Source of the DNA: Variovorax boronicumulans
GTDB lineage: Bacteria > Pseudomonadota > Gammaproteobacteria > Burkholderiales > Burkholderiaceae_C
Assembly: GCF_007677875.1 (NCBI RefSeq)
Contig: NZ_VEDO01000008.1
Location: 186,001-250,000, forward strand
DNA: 64,000 nt
Direction: 5' to 3'
Within the stretch, counting starts at the first letter, position 1. The number at the start of each line of letters is the position of its first letter. Made by a program: the position numbers and the translations under genes. Positions 1 to 10,774 of the stretch are shown here, piece by piece. Below the pieces are notes generated by a model, which saw only the letters and a program-made list of their open reading frames with translations, made no database searches and had not been told where the DNA came from.

Positions 1-1436
1 CGGTGCTTGATGCCGTTGTTGGCCAGGATGGCCGTGGCCTGCGCCAGCTGCAGCATGGTGAACGTGTTGTAGCCCTGGCCGATGCCCAGCGAGATGGTCT
101 CGCCCGCATACCACTTCTGGTGTTCGGGCCGGCGGTAGGCCTTGCGCTTCCAGGCCTGGCTGGGCAGCACGCCGCGCACCTCGCCGTTGATGTCCAGGCC
201 CGTGAGCTGCCCGAACGTCAACGGCACCATGAAGTCGTGGATGGCGTCCACGCCCATGTCGTTGGCGAGGGAGTAGTAGTAGACGTTGCTCGACTTGACG
301 ATGCTGCGGTGCAGGTCCACCGCACCCAGGCCGCCGTCGCCGTGGCTGCGGTAGGTGTGGCCGCCGAAGGTCCAGGAGCCGCCGTCGTTCGTGATGTCGC
401 CGGGGCGGCGCTTGCCGGTCTCCAGCGCGGCCAGGCCCATGAAGGGCTTGTAGGTCGAGCCCGGCGGGTAGGTGCCGCGCAAGGCGCGGTTCAGCAACGG
501 CCGGGCCAGCGATTCGCTGAGCGCGGTCCAGCTCTCCTGGTCGATGCCTTCGACGAACAGATTGGGGTCGTAAGTCGGCTTGCTGACGAAGGCCAGCACC
601 TCGCCGGTCTTGGGATCCAGCGCCACCAGCGCGCCACGGCGCTCGCCGTACAGGTCCTCCACGAGCTTTTGCAGCCGCGCGTCGATCGACAGCACGACGG
701 TGTTGCCGGGCGTCGCCTTGCTGCTGGCCAGGCGGCGCACGGCGCGGCCACCGGCCGAAGTCTCGATCTGCTCCACGCCCGTCTTGCCGTGCAGTTCGGC
801 CTCGTAGCTCTGTTCGATGCCGAGTTTGCCGATGTACTCCGTGCCCTTGTAGTTGCCCTCGTCGTCGGTTTCCTCCAGGCGCGTCTTCTCGGCCGCGTTG
901 ATGCGTCCGATGTAGCCGACCACGTGGGCCCCGAGCTCGCCCTGCGGGTAGTGGCGGAACAGCCGGGCCTTGATGTCCATGCCCGGGAAGCGGTAGCGCT
1001 GCGCCGCGAAGCGCGCCACCTCCTCGTCGGACAGCCGCGTGCGGATCGGCAGCGACTCGAAGTTGCGCGATTCGTCCAGCAGCTTGCGAAAGCGCCGGCG
1101 GTCGCGCGGCGTGATCTCGATCACCTCGGACAGCGCGTCGATGGCCGGCTCGAGCGGGCCGACCTTGGACGGCGTGATCTCCAGCGTGTAGGCCGAGTAA
1201 TTGCTGGCCAGCACCACGCCATTGCGGTCCAGGATGTGGCCGCGCGTGGGCGCCACCGGCACGATGGCCGTGCGGTTGCGCTCGGCCTGCGCGCGCAGGT
1301 CCTCATGGCGCCCCACCTGCAGCACCACCAGCCGCGCAAACAGGCCGGCGAAGGCCAGCAGCACGACCAGGCCGACCACGACCAGCCGGCGGCGGAAGCC
1401 GGCGAGCTCGCGTTCGACGTCCTTGAACTCGGTCAT
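1..1436 (-). CDS. mrdA: Penicillin-binding protein 2, C-terminus cut by window edge
   Basis: Peptidoglycan DD-transpeptidase of the elongasome, anchored in the inner membrane. The first 478 residues are visible; the rest lies beyond the left edge. An N-terminal membrane segment lies at about residues 17-38, followed by the PBP dimer domain and the start of the transpeptidase domain. The catalytic S-x-x-K box reads STYK at residues 327-330, close to S330 of E. coli PBP2, and an SSN (S-x-N) motif follows about 50 residues later. The KTG box is not in the window. It starts 25 bases after mreD on the same strand, the usual mreBCD-mrdA order; rodA would be expected next. The identity is clear from motifs and synteny. 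Confidence 0.95.
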   Translation of the reverse strand, partial: MTEFKDVERELAGFRRRLVVVGLVVLLAFAGLFARLVVLQVGRHEDLRAQAERNRTAIVPVAPTRGHILDRNGVVLASNYSAYTLEITPSKVGPLEPAIDALSEVIEITPRDRRRFRKLLDESRNFESLPIRTRLSDEEVARFAAQRYRFPGMDIKARLFRHYPQGELGAHVVGYIGRINAAEKTRLEETDDEGNYKGTEYIGKLGIEQSYEAELHGKTGVEQIETSAGGRAVRRLASSKATPGNTVVLSIDARLQKLVEDLYGERRGALVALDPKTGEVLAFVSKPTYDPNLFVEGIDQESWTALSESLARPLLNRALRGTYPPGSTYKPFMGLAALETGKRRPGDITNDGGSWTFGGHTYRSHGDGGLGAVDLHRSIVKSSNVYYYSLANDMGVDAIHDFMVPLTFGQLTGLDINGEVRGVLPSQAWKRKAYRRPEHQKWYAGETISLGIGQGYNTFTMLQLAQATAILANNGIKH

Positions 1437-1461
1437 GCGGGTGGCGCGCGCGGGGCTGGCC

Positions 1462-1992
1462 TCAAAGCGGCCGATTGTCGTCCGGATCCGGCGCGCGCCG
1501 CTGCGGCAGCAGCAAGGCCACACTGACCACGGGCCACAGCGCCGCCTCGACCACGGGCGTCAGCAGCATCCACCAGCCCGGGAAGATGCCGCCGCCCAAG
1601 AGGCGCAGCACCCACTCGATGGCATGGGCGATCACGAACAGCGGCAGCACCTGCATGGCCTGCGATGGCACGCTGAACCACAGCAGCCGCCGGTGGATCG
1701 CGATGGCCAGGTAGCTCAGCACCGTGTAGGCCAGCGCGTGCTGGCCCAGCCAGGAGGCCTGGTGCACGTCCATGCACAGGCCGAACACGAAGGCCGTGCC
1801 CACGCCCACCCGCAGCGGCTGGTGCACGGTCCAGAACACCAACACCACGGCGACGAGGTCGGGCACCCAGGCCGCGCGGCCCCACAGGCCCATGTTCTGG
1901 ACCATGTTGAGCAGCAGCGCCACAACCAAGCTGCTCCAGATGAAGACAGGACTGGCCGGCAGCAGCAGCTGCTGGCCCGGGCGCATGATCAT
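1462..1992 (-). CDS. mreD: Rod shape-determining protein MreD
   Basis: A polytopic inner-membrane protein of 176 residues that works with MreB and MreC in the cell-elongation machinery. Most of the sequence is hydrophobic, with about five predicted membrane segments, the usual MreD size and character. The chosen ATG overlaps the mreC stop codon (ATGA); a second ATG lies two codons later. The tail is short and polar. Position between mreC and mrdA supports the call, because MreD is poorly conserved at sequence level. Confidence 0.93.
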   Translation of the reverse strand: MIMRPGQQLLLPASPVFIWSSLVVALLLNMVQNMGLWGRAAWVPDLVAVVLVFWTVHQPLRVGVGTAFVFGLCMDVHQASWLGQHALAYTVLSYLAIAIHRRLLWFSVPSQAMQVLPLFVIAHAIEWVLRLLGGGIFPGWWMLLTPVVEAALWPVVSVALLLPQRRAPDPDDNRPL

Positions 1993-2933
1993 TTGGTGGC
2001 CCCCTTGGCCGCGGCCGCCTTCGCCGCCGGCGCCGAGGCCTTGGCCGCCGGCGGCTCCACCGCCGCGGACTCCGCGGCCGGACGCAGCGGCTCCAGCACC
2101 ATCACGTGGCGCACGCCCGTGAGCTGCGCGAACGGCCGGCAGTAGATGCGCGCGAAGGTGGAATCGGCCTGGCGCTCCACGGCCTCGACCACGGCCACGC
2201 GCAGGCCGCCCGGATAGACGCCGTCCACACCGCTGGTGGTCAGGAGGTCGCCCACCTGCACGTCGGAGTTGCCGGCCATGAAGCGCAGCTCCAGCACGCC
2301 GCCCAGGTAGCCCGGGTTGCCATAGGCCACGCTGCGGGCGCCGGTGCGCGCGTTGAGCACGGGGATGGCCTGGTCGCGGTCGATCAGCAGCGTGACTTCG
2401 CTGACCAGCGGCAGCACGCGCGTGACCTGGCCCAGCACACCGCCGGCATCGAGCACGGGCGCACCGGCCTGCACGCCATGCGTGAGGCCGCGGTCGATCA
2501 CGACCTTGCGCACATAGGGATCGGCCGCGTCGTAGAGCACTTCGGCGGCTTGGCCCGGCACCGTGAGCCGCTCGCGCAGGCCCAGCAGGCTGCGCAGCTG
2601 CGCGTTCTCCAGTTGCAGCAGGTCGGACTGGCCGGCACGCTGGGACTGTTCGGCCACGCGGCGCTCGGCCGCGTCGGCGCGGGCCTGCACCTCGGTCAGG
2701 CTGTCCAGGTAGACGCTGCCGCCCTGGACCAGGCGCACCGGCCCGAGCGCCGCCCATTGCACGGGATAGAGCACGGTGGCCACGGCCGCGCGCAGCGGCC
2801 GCATCAGCGCGAAGCGCGCATCGGCCACCATCAGGAACAGGGCCACCGCGCTGAACACCATGAGCTTGGTGAGTGCGGAAGGGCCCTGCTTGAAGAACGG
2901 TGGCGGGGTTCTGTCCAGCGTACCGAGTGGCAT
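1989..2933 (-). CDS. mreC: Rod shape-determining protein MreC
   Basis: A 314-residue bitopic protein that links cytoplasmic MreB to the periplasmic wall-synthesis enzymes. One membrane segment lies at about residues 20-42. A coiled-coil stretch rich in Ala, Glu and Arg follows (about 75-115), then the paired beta-barrel periplasmic domain with the typical Gly-rich 'GVQAGAPVLDAGGVLGQV' region. The C-terminal 30 residues are low-complexity Ala/Lys, common in betaproteobacterial MreC. It is translationally coupled to mreD by a 4-base overlap and lies 15 bases after mreB. Confidence 0.95.
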   Translation of the reverse strand: MPLGTLDRTPPPFFKQGPSALTKLMVFSAVALFLMVADARFALMRPLRAAVATVLYPVQWAALGPVRLVQGGSVYLDSLTEVQARADAAERRVAEQSQRAGQSDLLQLENAQLRSLLGLRERLTVPGQAAEVLYDAADPYVRKVVIDRGLTHGVQAGAPVLDAGGVLGQVTRVLPLVSEVTLLIDRDQAIPVLNARTGARSVAYGNPGYLGGVLELRFMAGNSDVQVGDLLTTSGVDGVYPGGLRVAVVEAVERQADSTFARIYCRPFAQLTGVRHVMVLEPLRPAAESAAVEPPAAKASAPAAKAAAAKGATK

Positions 2934-2948
2934 CGCCGTCCCCGGTTT

Positions 2949-4196
<1,248 letters not shown>

Positions 4197-4496
4197 ATGG
4201 CACTGACCTCCGACGACATCTCACGCATCGCCAATCTGGCGCGGCTGGAACTGCACGACGCCGAGCGTGCGCGCATGCTCGGCCAGATCAACGGATTCTT
4301 CGACATCGTGGGGCGCATGCAGGCGGTCGACACCACCGGCGTGGTGCCGCTGGCCCATCCGGCCGACGTGGTGTCCGACGTCGCCCTGCGCCTGCGCGAG
4401 GACGTGGTCAGCGAGCCCGATGCGCGCGAAGCCAACCAGCGCAGCGCGCCGGCCGTCGAGCGCGGCCTGTTCCTCGTGCCCAAGGTGATCGAGTAA
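4197..4496 (+). CDS. gatC: Asp-tRNA(Asn)/Glu-tRNA(Gln) amidotransferase subunit C
   Basis: A small 99-residue subunit that stabilises the GatA-GatB interface of the transamidosome, which converts Glu-tRNA(Gln) and/or Asp-tRNA(Asn) to the amidated forms. It shows the family pattern: an N-terminal three-helix part ([18 protein letters not shown]) and a C-terminal half with the conserved R-x-D-V region ([20 protein letters not shown]). The ATG at 4197 gives the family length. gatA starts 7 bases after the stop, forming gatCAB. Confidence 0.97.
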   Translation: MALTSDDISRIANLARLELHDAERARMLGQINGFFDIVGRMQAVDTTGVVPLAHPADVVSDVALRLREDVVSEPDAREANQRSAPAVERGLFLVPKVIE

Positions 4497-4503
4497 TTAC
4501 GCC

Positions 4504-6003
4504 ATGGCTTTCGACCTGACCCAGGCCTCCGTGGCCGCCATCGCCGCGCACATCCGGTCGCGCGAACTCTCTGCCGTCGAAGCGGCCCAGCACTTCCTGG
4601 CCCGCATCGACGCCCACCGCGGCCTCAACGCCTTCGTCGCCATCGACCCGCAGGCCACGCTGGCCCAGGCGCGCGCGGCCGACGCGGCGATCGCAGCCGG
4701 CAACGCCGGCCCGCTCGCCGGCGTGCCCATCGCGCACAAGGACATCTTCGTCACGCGCGACTTCCCGACCACGGCGGGCTCGAAAATGCTCGAGGGCTAC
4801 CGCTCGCCATTCGACGCGACCACCGTGGCCCGCCTGGCCCAGGCCGGCGCGGTCACGCTGGGCAAGCTCAACTGCGACGAGTTCGCCATGGGCTCGTCCA
4901 ACGAGAACTCGGCGTATGGCGCCGTGCAGAACCCCTGGGACGCCACGCGCATCCCGGGCGGCTCCTCGGGCGGCAGCGCCGCGGCCGTGGCCGCGCGCCT
5001 GGCCCCGGCCGTGACCGGTACCGACACGGGCGGCTCGATCCGCCAGCCCGCCGCTTTCTGCGGCGTCACGGGCATCAAGCCGACCTACGGCCGCGCCTCG
5101 CGCTACGGCATGGTGGCCTTCGCCTCCAGCCTGGACCAGGCCGGCCCGATGGCGCGCAGCGCAGAAGACTGCGCGCTGCTGCTCTCAAGCATCTGCGGCC
5201 CGGACCTGGACCGCGATTCGACCTCGCTGGACCGCCCGCCAGAGGACTTCGGCCGCGGCTTGAACGACAGCCTGGACGGCCTGCGCATCGGCATTCCCAA
5301 GGAGTTCTTCGGCGACGGCCTGGCCGCCGACGTGCGCGCGGCGCTGGATGCCGCGCTCCAGCAGTACGAAAAGCTCGGCGCCCGCCTGGTCGAGATCTCG
5401 CTGCCGCGCACCGAGCTGGCCATCCCGGTCTACTACATCATCGCGCCGGCCGAGGCCAGCTCGAACCTCTCGCGCTTCGACGGCGTCAAGTTCGGCCACC
5501 GTGCCGCCCAGTACGGCGACCTGCTGGACATGTACAAGAAGACGCGCGCCGAAGGCTTCGGCGACGAGGTCAAGCGCCGCATCATGGTCGGCACCTATGT
5601 GCTTTCCCATGGCTACTACGACGCCTACTACCTCAAGGCGCAGCAGATCCGCCGCATGATCGCCGACGACTTCCAGCAGGCCTTCAAGACCTGCGACGTG
5701 ATCGCCGGCCCCGTGGCGCCCACCGTGGCCTGGAAGCTCGGCGACAAGTCCGACGACCCGGTGGCCAACTACCTGGCCGACATCTACACCCTGCCCGGCT
5801 CGCTGGCCGGCCTGCCGGGCATGAGCGTGCCTTGCGGCTTCAGCGAAGGCGACATGCAGAACCCTGAAAAGGGCATCGGCAAGCCGATGCCCGTGGGCCT
5901 GCAGTTGCTGGGCAACTACTTCGGCGAGGCGAAGCTGCTCAATGCGGCCCACCGCTTCCAGCAGGCGACCGACTTCCACCTCCGCACGCCGGAGGGCTTC
6001 TGA
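4504..6003 (+). CDS. gatA: Asp-tRNA(Asn)/Glu-tRNA(Gln) amidotransferase subunit A
   Basis: The glutaminase/amidase subunit, 499 residues. It releases ammonia from glutamine for the GatB kinase/transamidase site. The amidase-signature triad is intact and at canonical positions: Lys79 (IAHKDIF), cis-Ser154 (GGSSGGS) and Ser178 (TDTGGSI). It sits between gatC and gatB with very short gaps. It differs from the catabolic amidases further right in the window by its operon and by the GatA C-terminus ([12 protein letters not shown]). Confidence 0.98.
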   Translation: MAFDLTQASVAAIAAHIRSRELSAVEAAQHFLARIDAHRGLNAFVAIDPQATLAQARAADAAIAAGNAGPLAGVPIAHKDIFVTRDFPTTAGSKMLEGYRSPFDATTVARLAQAGAVTLGKLNCDEFAMGSSNENSAYGAVQNPWDATRIPGGSSGGSAAAVAARLAPAVTGTDTGGSIRQPAAFCGVTGIKPTYGRASRYGMVAFASSLDQAGPMARSAEDCALLLSSICGPDLDRDSTSLDRPPEDFGRGLNDSLDGLRIGIPKEFFGDGLAADVRAALDAALQQYEKLGARLVEISLPRTELAIPVYYIIAPAEASSNLSRFDGVKFGHRAAQYGDLLDMYKKTRAEGFGDEVKRRIMVGTYVLSHGYYDAYYLKAQQIRRMIADDFQQAFKTCDVIAGPVAPTVAWKLGDKSDDPVANYLADIYTLPGSLAGLPGMSVPCGFSEGDMQNPEKGIGKPMPVGLQLLGNYFGEAKLLNAAHRFQQATDFHLRTPEGF

Positions 6004-6004
6004 C

Positions 6005-7498
6005 ATGAGCGAGACCATCAACGCATTCGAGGCCGCCCAGGCCGGCCGGCCCACGGGCCCGCTGGTGCAGGGCTACGAGGTCGTCATCGGCTTCGAAACC
6101 CACGCCCAGTTGTCCACCGCCAGCAAGATCTTCAGCCGTGCGTCCACGGCCTTCGGCGCCGAGCCCAACACCCAGGCCTGCGCTGTCGACCTGGCCCTGC
6201 CCGGCACGCTGCCCGTCATGAACAAGGGCGCGGTCGAACGCGCCATCCGGCTCGGCCTGGCCCTGGGCTCGACCATCGCGCCGCGCAGCATCTTCGCCCG
6301 CAAGAACTACTTCTACCCCGACCTGCCCAAGGGCTACCAGATCAGCCAGTACGAGATCCCGGTCGTGCAGGGCGGCACGGTCAGCTTCTACCTCGGCGAA
6401 GAACTGAAAACTGTTCGCCTGGTGCGTGCGCACCTGGAGGAAGACGCCGGCAAGTCGCTGCACGAGGACTTCATCGGCCAGAGCGGCATCGACCTGAACC
6501 GCGCCGGCACGCCGCTCTTGGAGATCGTGACCGAGCCCGACATCCGCTCGGCCGCCGAGGCCGTGGCCTACGCCAAGGAACTGCACAAGATCGTGACCTG
6601 GATCGGCATCTGCGACGGCAACATGCAGGAAGGGAGCTTTCGCTGCGATGCCAACGTCTCGGTGCGCAAACCCGGCCAGGCGCTGGGCACGCGGCGCGAG
6701 ATCAAGAACCTGAACAGCTTCAAGTTCATGCAGCAGGCGATCGATTTCGAGATCCGCTGGCAGATCGAGCAGATCGAGGACGGCCACGCGATCCAGCAGG
6801 CCACCGTGCTGTTCGACCCCGACACGGGCGAGACGCGTGCCATGCGCACCAAGGAAGACGCGGCCGACTACCGCTACTTCCCCGACCCGGACCTGCCGCC
6901 GCTGGTCATCCCGCCCGAGTGGGTGGAGCAGGTGCGCGGCGAGATGCCCGAACTGCCGCGCGCCATGGCCCAGCGCTTCGTCGCCGACTACGGCCTGCCG
7001 GCCTACGACGCCACGCAGCTGACCGCGAGCAAGGCCACGTCGGCCTACTTCGAGCAGGCCGCCCGCGCCAGCGGCCAGGCCAAGCTGGCCAGCAACTGGG
7101 TCATGGGCGAGATCTCGCGCCGGCTCAATGCAAGCGAACTGGCGATCGACCAGGCGCCGGTCTCGGCCGCGCAGCTGGCCGCGCTCTTGGGCCGCATCGC
7201 CGACAACACCATCTCCAACAACGCGGCGCGCCAGGTGTTCGATGCGCTGTGGACCGGTGAAGGCAGCGAGGTCGACGCCGTCATCGAGGCCAAGGGCCTC
7301 AGGCAGATGAACGACGACGGCGCGCTGGAGCAAATCCTCGACGCGGTCCTCGCCGCCAACGCCGACAACGTCGCGCAGTTCAAGGCCGGCAAGGACAAGG
7401 CCTTCAACGCGCTGGTCGGCCAGGCCATGAAGGCCAGCAAGGGCAAGGCCAACCCGGCCCAGGTCAACGCGCTCTTGCGCAAGAAGCTGGAAGGCTGA
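6005..7498 (+). CDS. gatB: Asp-tRNA(Asn)/Glu-tRNA(Gln) amidotransferase subunit B
   Basis: A 497-residue subunit that phosphorylates and amidates mischarged tRNA. The N-terminal catalytic cradle begins with [13 protein letters not shown] and includes [16 protein letters not shown] and a metal-site region ([13 protein letters not shown]). The C-terminal helical and YqeY-like tail domains bind tRNA and end in LLRKKLEG. The ATG at 6005 follows the gatA stop by one base. A longer in-frame start inside gatA exists but adds non-homologous residues, so I rejected it. Confidence 0.98.
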   Translation: MSETINAFEAAQAGRPTGPLVQGYEVVIGFETHAQLSTASKIFSRASTAFGAEPNTQACAVDLALPGTLPVMNKGAVERAIRLGLALGSTIAPRSIFARKNYFYPDLPKGYQISQYEIPVVQGGTVSFYLGEELKTVRLVRAHLEEDAGKSLHEDFIGQSGIDLNRAGTPLLEIVTEPDIRSAAEAVAYAKELHKIVTWIGICDGNMQEGSFRCDANVSVRKPGQALGTRREIKNLNSFKFMQQAIDFEIRWQIEQIEDGHAIQQATVLFDPDTGETRAMRTKEDAADYRYFPDPDLPPLVIPPEWVEQVRGEMPELPRAMAQRFVADYGLPAYDATQLTASKATSAYFEQAARASGQAKLASNWVMGEISRRLNASELAIDQAPVSAAQLAALLGRIADNTISNNAARQVFDALWTGEGSEVDAVIEAKGLRQMNDDGALEQILDAVLAANADNVAQFKAGKDKAFNALVGQAMKASKGKANPAQVNALLRKKLEG

Positions 7499-7501
7499 GA
7501 T

Positions 7502-8146
7502 TCAGCGCGGCCGGCCGGGCTGCGTCTGCTCGGCCCACAGCACGCGCAGCCGCGCGAGCTCTTCGTCGTAGCGCTCGTTCACACGCTTGCGTTCGGCCTC
7601 CTGCTCGGCGATCACGCGCTGCTGGGCGGCCACGCTGGCCTGGTGCTCGTCGAGCAGGCTGCGCAGCTTGGGCGGCAGCTTCTCGGGCGGGGTGTTGGGG
7701 TAGAACTCCAGCTCGCGGTCCAGCAGCTGGCGCTGCTTGTCGAGCGCCTGCATGCGCTGCTGGGCCAGCGCCAGCACGCTGTCGACCGGGGCCAGCGCGT
7801 CGGCGCGCGCGCGGTCGTGCGCGGCCTGGTCGCGGTAGCGCGACAGCATCGCACGGCTGCGGCGGGTTTCCTCGTTGTTGCGCGCCTGCTCCTCCGCCGC
7901 CTTGCGTTCGCGCGCCTCGATCTGCGCCCGCTCGCTGGCCGTCAGCGAGGGGCCGACCTCGCGCCGCACGCTGCCGCTCGGGTTGAGCTCCTTCTGCGCG
8001 CGGTCGATGCATTCCTTGATGGGCCGGTCCGAGGTGATGCGCCGGCCCTGCCCGTCTGTGCAGGTGTAGATGCCCTGCGCCTGCACCAGCACCGCCCAGC
8101 CTGCAGCAAGCAGGCCGAGCGCCACGCGGGTGCGCGCACCGGTCAC
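7502..8146 (-). CDS. DUF4124-containing exported protein
   Basis: A 214-residue protein with an N-terminal signal peptide ([16 protein letters not shown]) and directly after it a short DUF4124-like segment ([21 protein letters not shown]), a small motif common in exported gammaproteobacterial and betaproteobacterial proteins. The rest (about 60-210) is highly charged and likely coiled coil, rich in Glu, Arg and Gln. I chose a GTG start whose GTGA overlaps the pyrE stop, because it places the signal peptide at the N-terminus. No specific function is known. It is convergent with gatB, 3 bases apart. Confidence 0.75.
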   Translation of the reverse strand: MTGARTRVALGLLAAGWAVLVQAQGIYTCTDGQGRRITSDRPIKECIDRAQKELNPSGSVRREVGPSLTASERAQIEARERKAAEEQARNNEETRRSRAMLSRYRDQAAHDRARADALAPVDSVLALAQQRMQALDKQRQLLDRELEFYPNTPPEKLPPKLRSLLDEHQASVAAQQRVIAEQEAERKRVNERYDEELARLRVLWAEQTQPGRPR

Positions 8147-8859
8147 GAGCCGGCGCCCTCCTGCACGCCGTAGCGCTGGCGGTAGGCCAGCACACGGCCA
8201 TGGTGTTCGGCCAGCGCAGCCTGGCTGCCTTCGGCCAGGTACTGCAGCAGGTCCTGCAGCCGCGCGATGGCGCAGACCTGCAGCCCGAGCTGTCCGCGCA
8301 CATACTGCACGGCACTGTGCGGCACATCGCGGCCGTCCTCGGTGGCCATCTCCTGACGGTCCAGCGCGATGACCACCGCATGCGGCGTGGCGCCGGCCGC
8401 GCGGATCATGGCGATGGACTCGCGCACCGCGGTGCCGGCCGACATCACGTCGTCCACCACCAGCACACGGCCCTTGAGCGGCGCGCCGACCAGCGTGCCG
8501 CCCTCGCCATGGTCTTTGGCCTCCTTGCGGTTGTAGGCGAACGGCAGGTTGCGCCCGCGCCGTGCGAACTCCACGGCCAGCGCTGCGGCCAGCGGAATGC
8601 CCTTGTAGGCCGGGCCGAAGACCATGTCGAATTCGGTGCCGTTCGCCTCGAGGGCCGAGGCATAGAATTCTGCGAGCCGGGCCAGCTTCACCCCATCGTC
8701 GAACAGGCCCGCGTTGAAAAAGTACGGGCTCATGCGGCCCGCCTTGGTCTTGAACTCCCCGAAGCGCAGCACACCGGCCTCGACCGCGAAGCGCACGAAG
8801 TCCTGGGCCAATCGATCTTTCTGGCCGGCAACCGCTGCGCCGACCTTGTGTTCCACCAT
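8143..8859 (-). CDS. pyrE: Orotate phosphoribosyltransferase
   Basis: De novo pyrimidine biosynthesis enzyme that joins orotate and PRPP to give orotidine 5'-phosphate. It has 238 residues from the ATG at 8859. The PRPP-binding motif [13 protein letters not shown] is complete, the FGPAYKGI segment and the catalytic-loop Lys region ([14 protein letters not shown]) are present. Longer in-frame starts upstream would extend into the divergent exonuclease gene and lack homology. A DUF4124 gene is coupled downstream by a 4-base overlap. Confidence 0.96.
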   Translation of the reverse strand: MVEHKVGAAVAGQKDRLAQDFVRFAVEAGVLRFGEFKTKAGRMSPYFFNAGLFDDGVKLARLAEFYASALEANGTEFDMVFGPAYKGIPLAAALAVEFARRGRNLPFAYNRKEAKDHGEGGTLVGAPLKGRVLVVDDVMSAGTAVRESIAMIRAAGATPHAVVIALDRQEMATEDGRDVPHSAVQYVRGQLGLQVCAIARLQDLLQYLAEGSQAALAEHHGRVLAYRQRYGVQEGAGS

Positions 8860-9661
8860 GGGAGCTTCCTTGTTCAAGTTGACCAGCCTGAATCTCAACG
8901 GCATCCGTTCCGCCACGACCAAGGGCGTCGAAGCCTGGATCGCGGCAACGGGCCCGGATTGTATTTGTGTACAGGAGGTCAAGGCGCAGCAGACCGACGT
9001 GGCGGGACGCTTCGAGCAGCTGGCCGGCATGCAAGGCTACTTCCACTTCGCACAGAAGAAAGGCTATTCGGGCGTGGGGATCTACAGCCGGCATGCGCCG
9101 AGCGATGTACGGATCGGCTTCGGCGCACCCGAGTTCGACGACGAAGGCCGCTACCTCGAGCTGCGCTTCGACACGCCCGGGCGCAAGTTCTCGCTGATCA
9201 GCTGCTACTTCCCGAGTGGTTCCTCGGGCGAGGAGCGCCAGGCCGCCAAGTTCCGCTTCCTCGACCTGTTCGATCCCTACCTCGTGGCGCTCAAGCGCGA
9301 GCGCGAATTCATCCTGTGCGGCGACATCAACATCGCGCACCAGCCCATCGACCTCAAGAACTGGCGCAGCAACCAGAAGAACAGCGGCTTCCTGCCCGAG
9401 GAGCGTGCCTGGATGACCAAGCTGCTGTCCGAAACGGGGCTGGTCGACGTCTACCGCCGCCTGCACCCCGAAACCACCAGCGAGTGCTACACGTGGTGGA
9501 GCAACCGCGGCCAGGCCTGGGCCAACAACGTGGGGTGGCGGCTGGATTACCACCTGGCCACGCCGGCCACTGCCGCCGATGCCCGAGGGGCCGCCGTGTA
9601 CAAGGACCAGCGCTTTTCCGACCACGCGCCGCTGACGATCGAGTACGCGCTGCAACTCTGA
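8858..9661 (+). CDS. xth: Exodeoxyribonuclease III family AP endonuclease
   Basis: A DNA-repair nuclease of the EEP (endonuclease/exonuclease/phosphatase) fold, 267 residues. Visible family motifs are [10 protein letters not shown] near the N-terminus, the metal-binding Glu in CVQEVKAQ, the GDINIAH segment, a [21 protein letters not shown] region and the catalytic SDHAPL near the C-terminus. The ATG at 8858 shares its CATG with the divergent pyrE start. A TTG four codons later, giving (M)[10 protein letters not shown], is an equally plausible start and matches the usual N-terminus better. Confidence 0.93.
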   Translation: MGASLFKLTSLNLNGIRSATTKGVEAWIAATGPDCICVQEVKAQQTDVAGRFEQLAGMQGYFHFAQKKGYSGVGIYSRHAPSDVRIGFGAPEFDDEGRYLELRFDTPGRKFSLISCYFPSGSSGEERQAAKFRFLDLFDPYLVALKREREFILCGDINIAHQPIDLKNWRSNQKNSGFLPEERAWMTKLLSETGLVDVYRRLHPETTSECYTWWSNRGQAWANNVGWRLDYHLATPATAADARGAAVYKDQRFSDHAPLTIEYALQL

Positions 9662-9771
9662 ACCGCACCGGCCCGCGGTGGCGGGCAGGCCCTGCCTGCG
9701 CCGGGCCAGACACGGCCCGCGCAAGGCGACGGCGCCGTCAGGATCCGTCGTGGCGCAGCCCTCCCTGGGCG

Positions 9772-10545
9772 TCAGGAGACGCTGGGCACGAGGTTTTCGC
9801 CGCCCGACACCTCGATCACCGCGCCCGTCACGTAGGGGTTGGTCATGAGGAACAGCGCAGCATGGCCGATGTCCTGGGCCGTTCCGGCGCGCCGTGCCGG
9901 AAACGTCGCTTCGACCTGCGTGCGCAGGCCGTCGCGCTGCTCGGCCGGCAGGAAGCTCCACATGTCCGTGTCGATGAACCCCGGACGGATGGTGTTCACC
10001 CGGATCGGCGCGAGTTCGAGTGCCAGTGCGCCCGACAAGGCCTCCACGGCCGCGAACGCGGCGGTGACGGCCGCGAAACCGATTTTCGGCCGCACCGCCA
10101 TGCCGCCGGTCAGGAAGGTCACCGAGCCACCCGCCCGCAGATGCGGCGCGGCATGGCGTGCGCTTGCCCAGCTGCCGAGAAACTTGCCTTCCATGTAGCT
10201 GCGCACGCCGCGCATGTCAGCATCCATGAAGCTACCCCAGCTGCCCAGGTCCGGTGCTGCGGTGACGACCAGGTGGTCGAACGCTCCGATGCCGTCGAAC
10301 GCGGCCCGGACCGCGGCCTCGTCCCGCATGTCCAGCCCGATCTGCACGACATCGGCGAGGTCGGGGCGTTCCTGCGGCGAGGCGATGCGCCGGCCGGCGA
10401 CAACGACCGTCGCGCCCGCGGCACGCGCGCTGCGCGCAACGCCCAGGCCGATGCCGGTCTTGCCGCCCACCACGACGACCTTTTTTCCCGACAGGGCCGC
10501 TGTCGCACCCGGCGCGCTGTCTCGGATGGTGTCTGCTGTTGTCAT
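9772..10545 (-). CDS. SDR-family protein with degenerate catalytic motif
   Basis: A 257-residue short-chain dehydrogenase/reductase-like protein. The Rossmann Gly-rich motif is present as GGKTGIGLG at about residue 25, and the C-terminal half has the family pattern (ALELAPIRVNTIRPGFIDTDMW). The canonical active-site Y-x-x-x-K is missing: the aligned segment reads AAVTAAFAAVEAL, so neither Tyr nor Lys is present where they would be expected. The start was chosen for its strong ribosome-binding site (AGGAGTTGAAC). It is divergent from a LysR gene, its probable regulator. The substrate is unknown. Confidence 0.85.
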   Translation of the reverse strand: MTTADTIRDSAPGATAALSGKKVVVVGGKTGIGLGVARSARAAGATVVVAGRRIASPQERPDLADVVQIGLDMRDEAAVRAAFDGIGAFDHLVVTAAPDLGSWGSFMDADMRGVRSYMEGKFLGSWASARHAAPHLRAGGSVTFLTGGMAVRPKIGFAAVTAAFAAVEALSGALALELAPIRVNTIRPGFIDTDMWSFLPAEQRDGLRTQVEATFPARRAGTAQDIGHAALFLMTNPYVTGAVIEVSGGENLVPSVS

Positions 10546-10774
10546 GTTCAACTCCTTTCTGGATGGATCTGGTCCCTTGGCCATCGCTCAGGGCCTGCTT
10601 CGCTGCCCTGCGGCACGGAACCGCAGCGTGTGCGTCAGGCCCCTCAAGGGGGCCGGCGGCAGCAGTGAACGTGATGCTAATTAGTTCCGATGGTGTACAT
10701 AATCCCGCGTTAATTCATAAGTTTTATCTCGTTTCGGAATCAATCAGCGGCACGGAAGGCCGACAGGAGAACCC
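10546..10774. promoter_or_regulatory. Divergent SDR/LysR intergenic region
   Basis: A 229-base spacer with an unusually AT-rich core at about 10676-10742 (TAATTAG, TACATAAT, TTAATTCATAAG) in otherwise GC-rich DNA. In this arrangement a LysR regulator normally binds here to control both itself and the divergent gene. I see no single perfect T-N11-A palindrome I would commit to. Confidence 0.4.

Noticed and set aside
3-1526. Long plus-strand open frame of 507 residues opposite mrdA and the end of mreD
   Set aside because: It is a mirror of the real PBP2 gene; its sequence is His/Arg/Ala/Gly-rich without domains, as expected from antisense reading of GC-rich DNA.
8200-10668. 822-residue plus-strand frame across pyrE, exonuclease III and the SDR gene
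   Set aside because: It overlaps three well-supported genes in other frames and has no recognisable domain.
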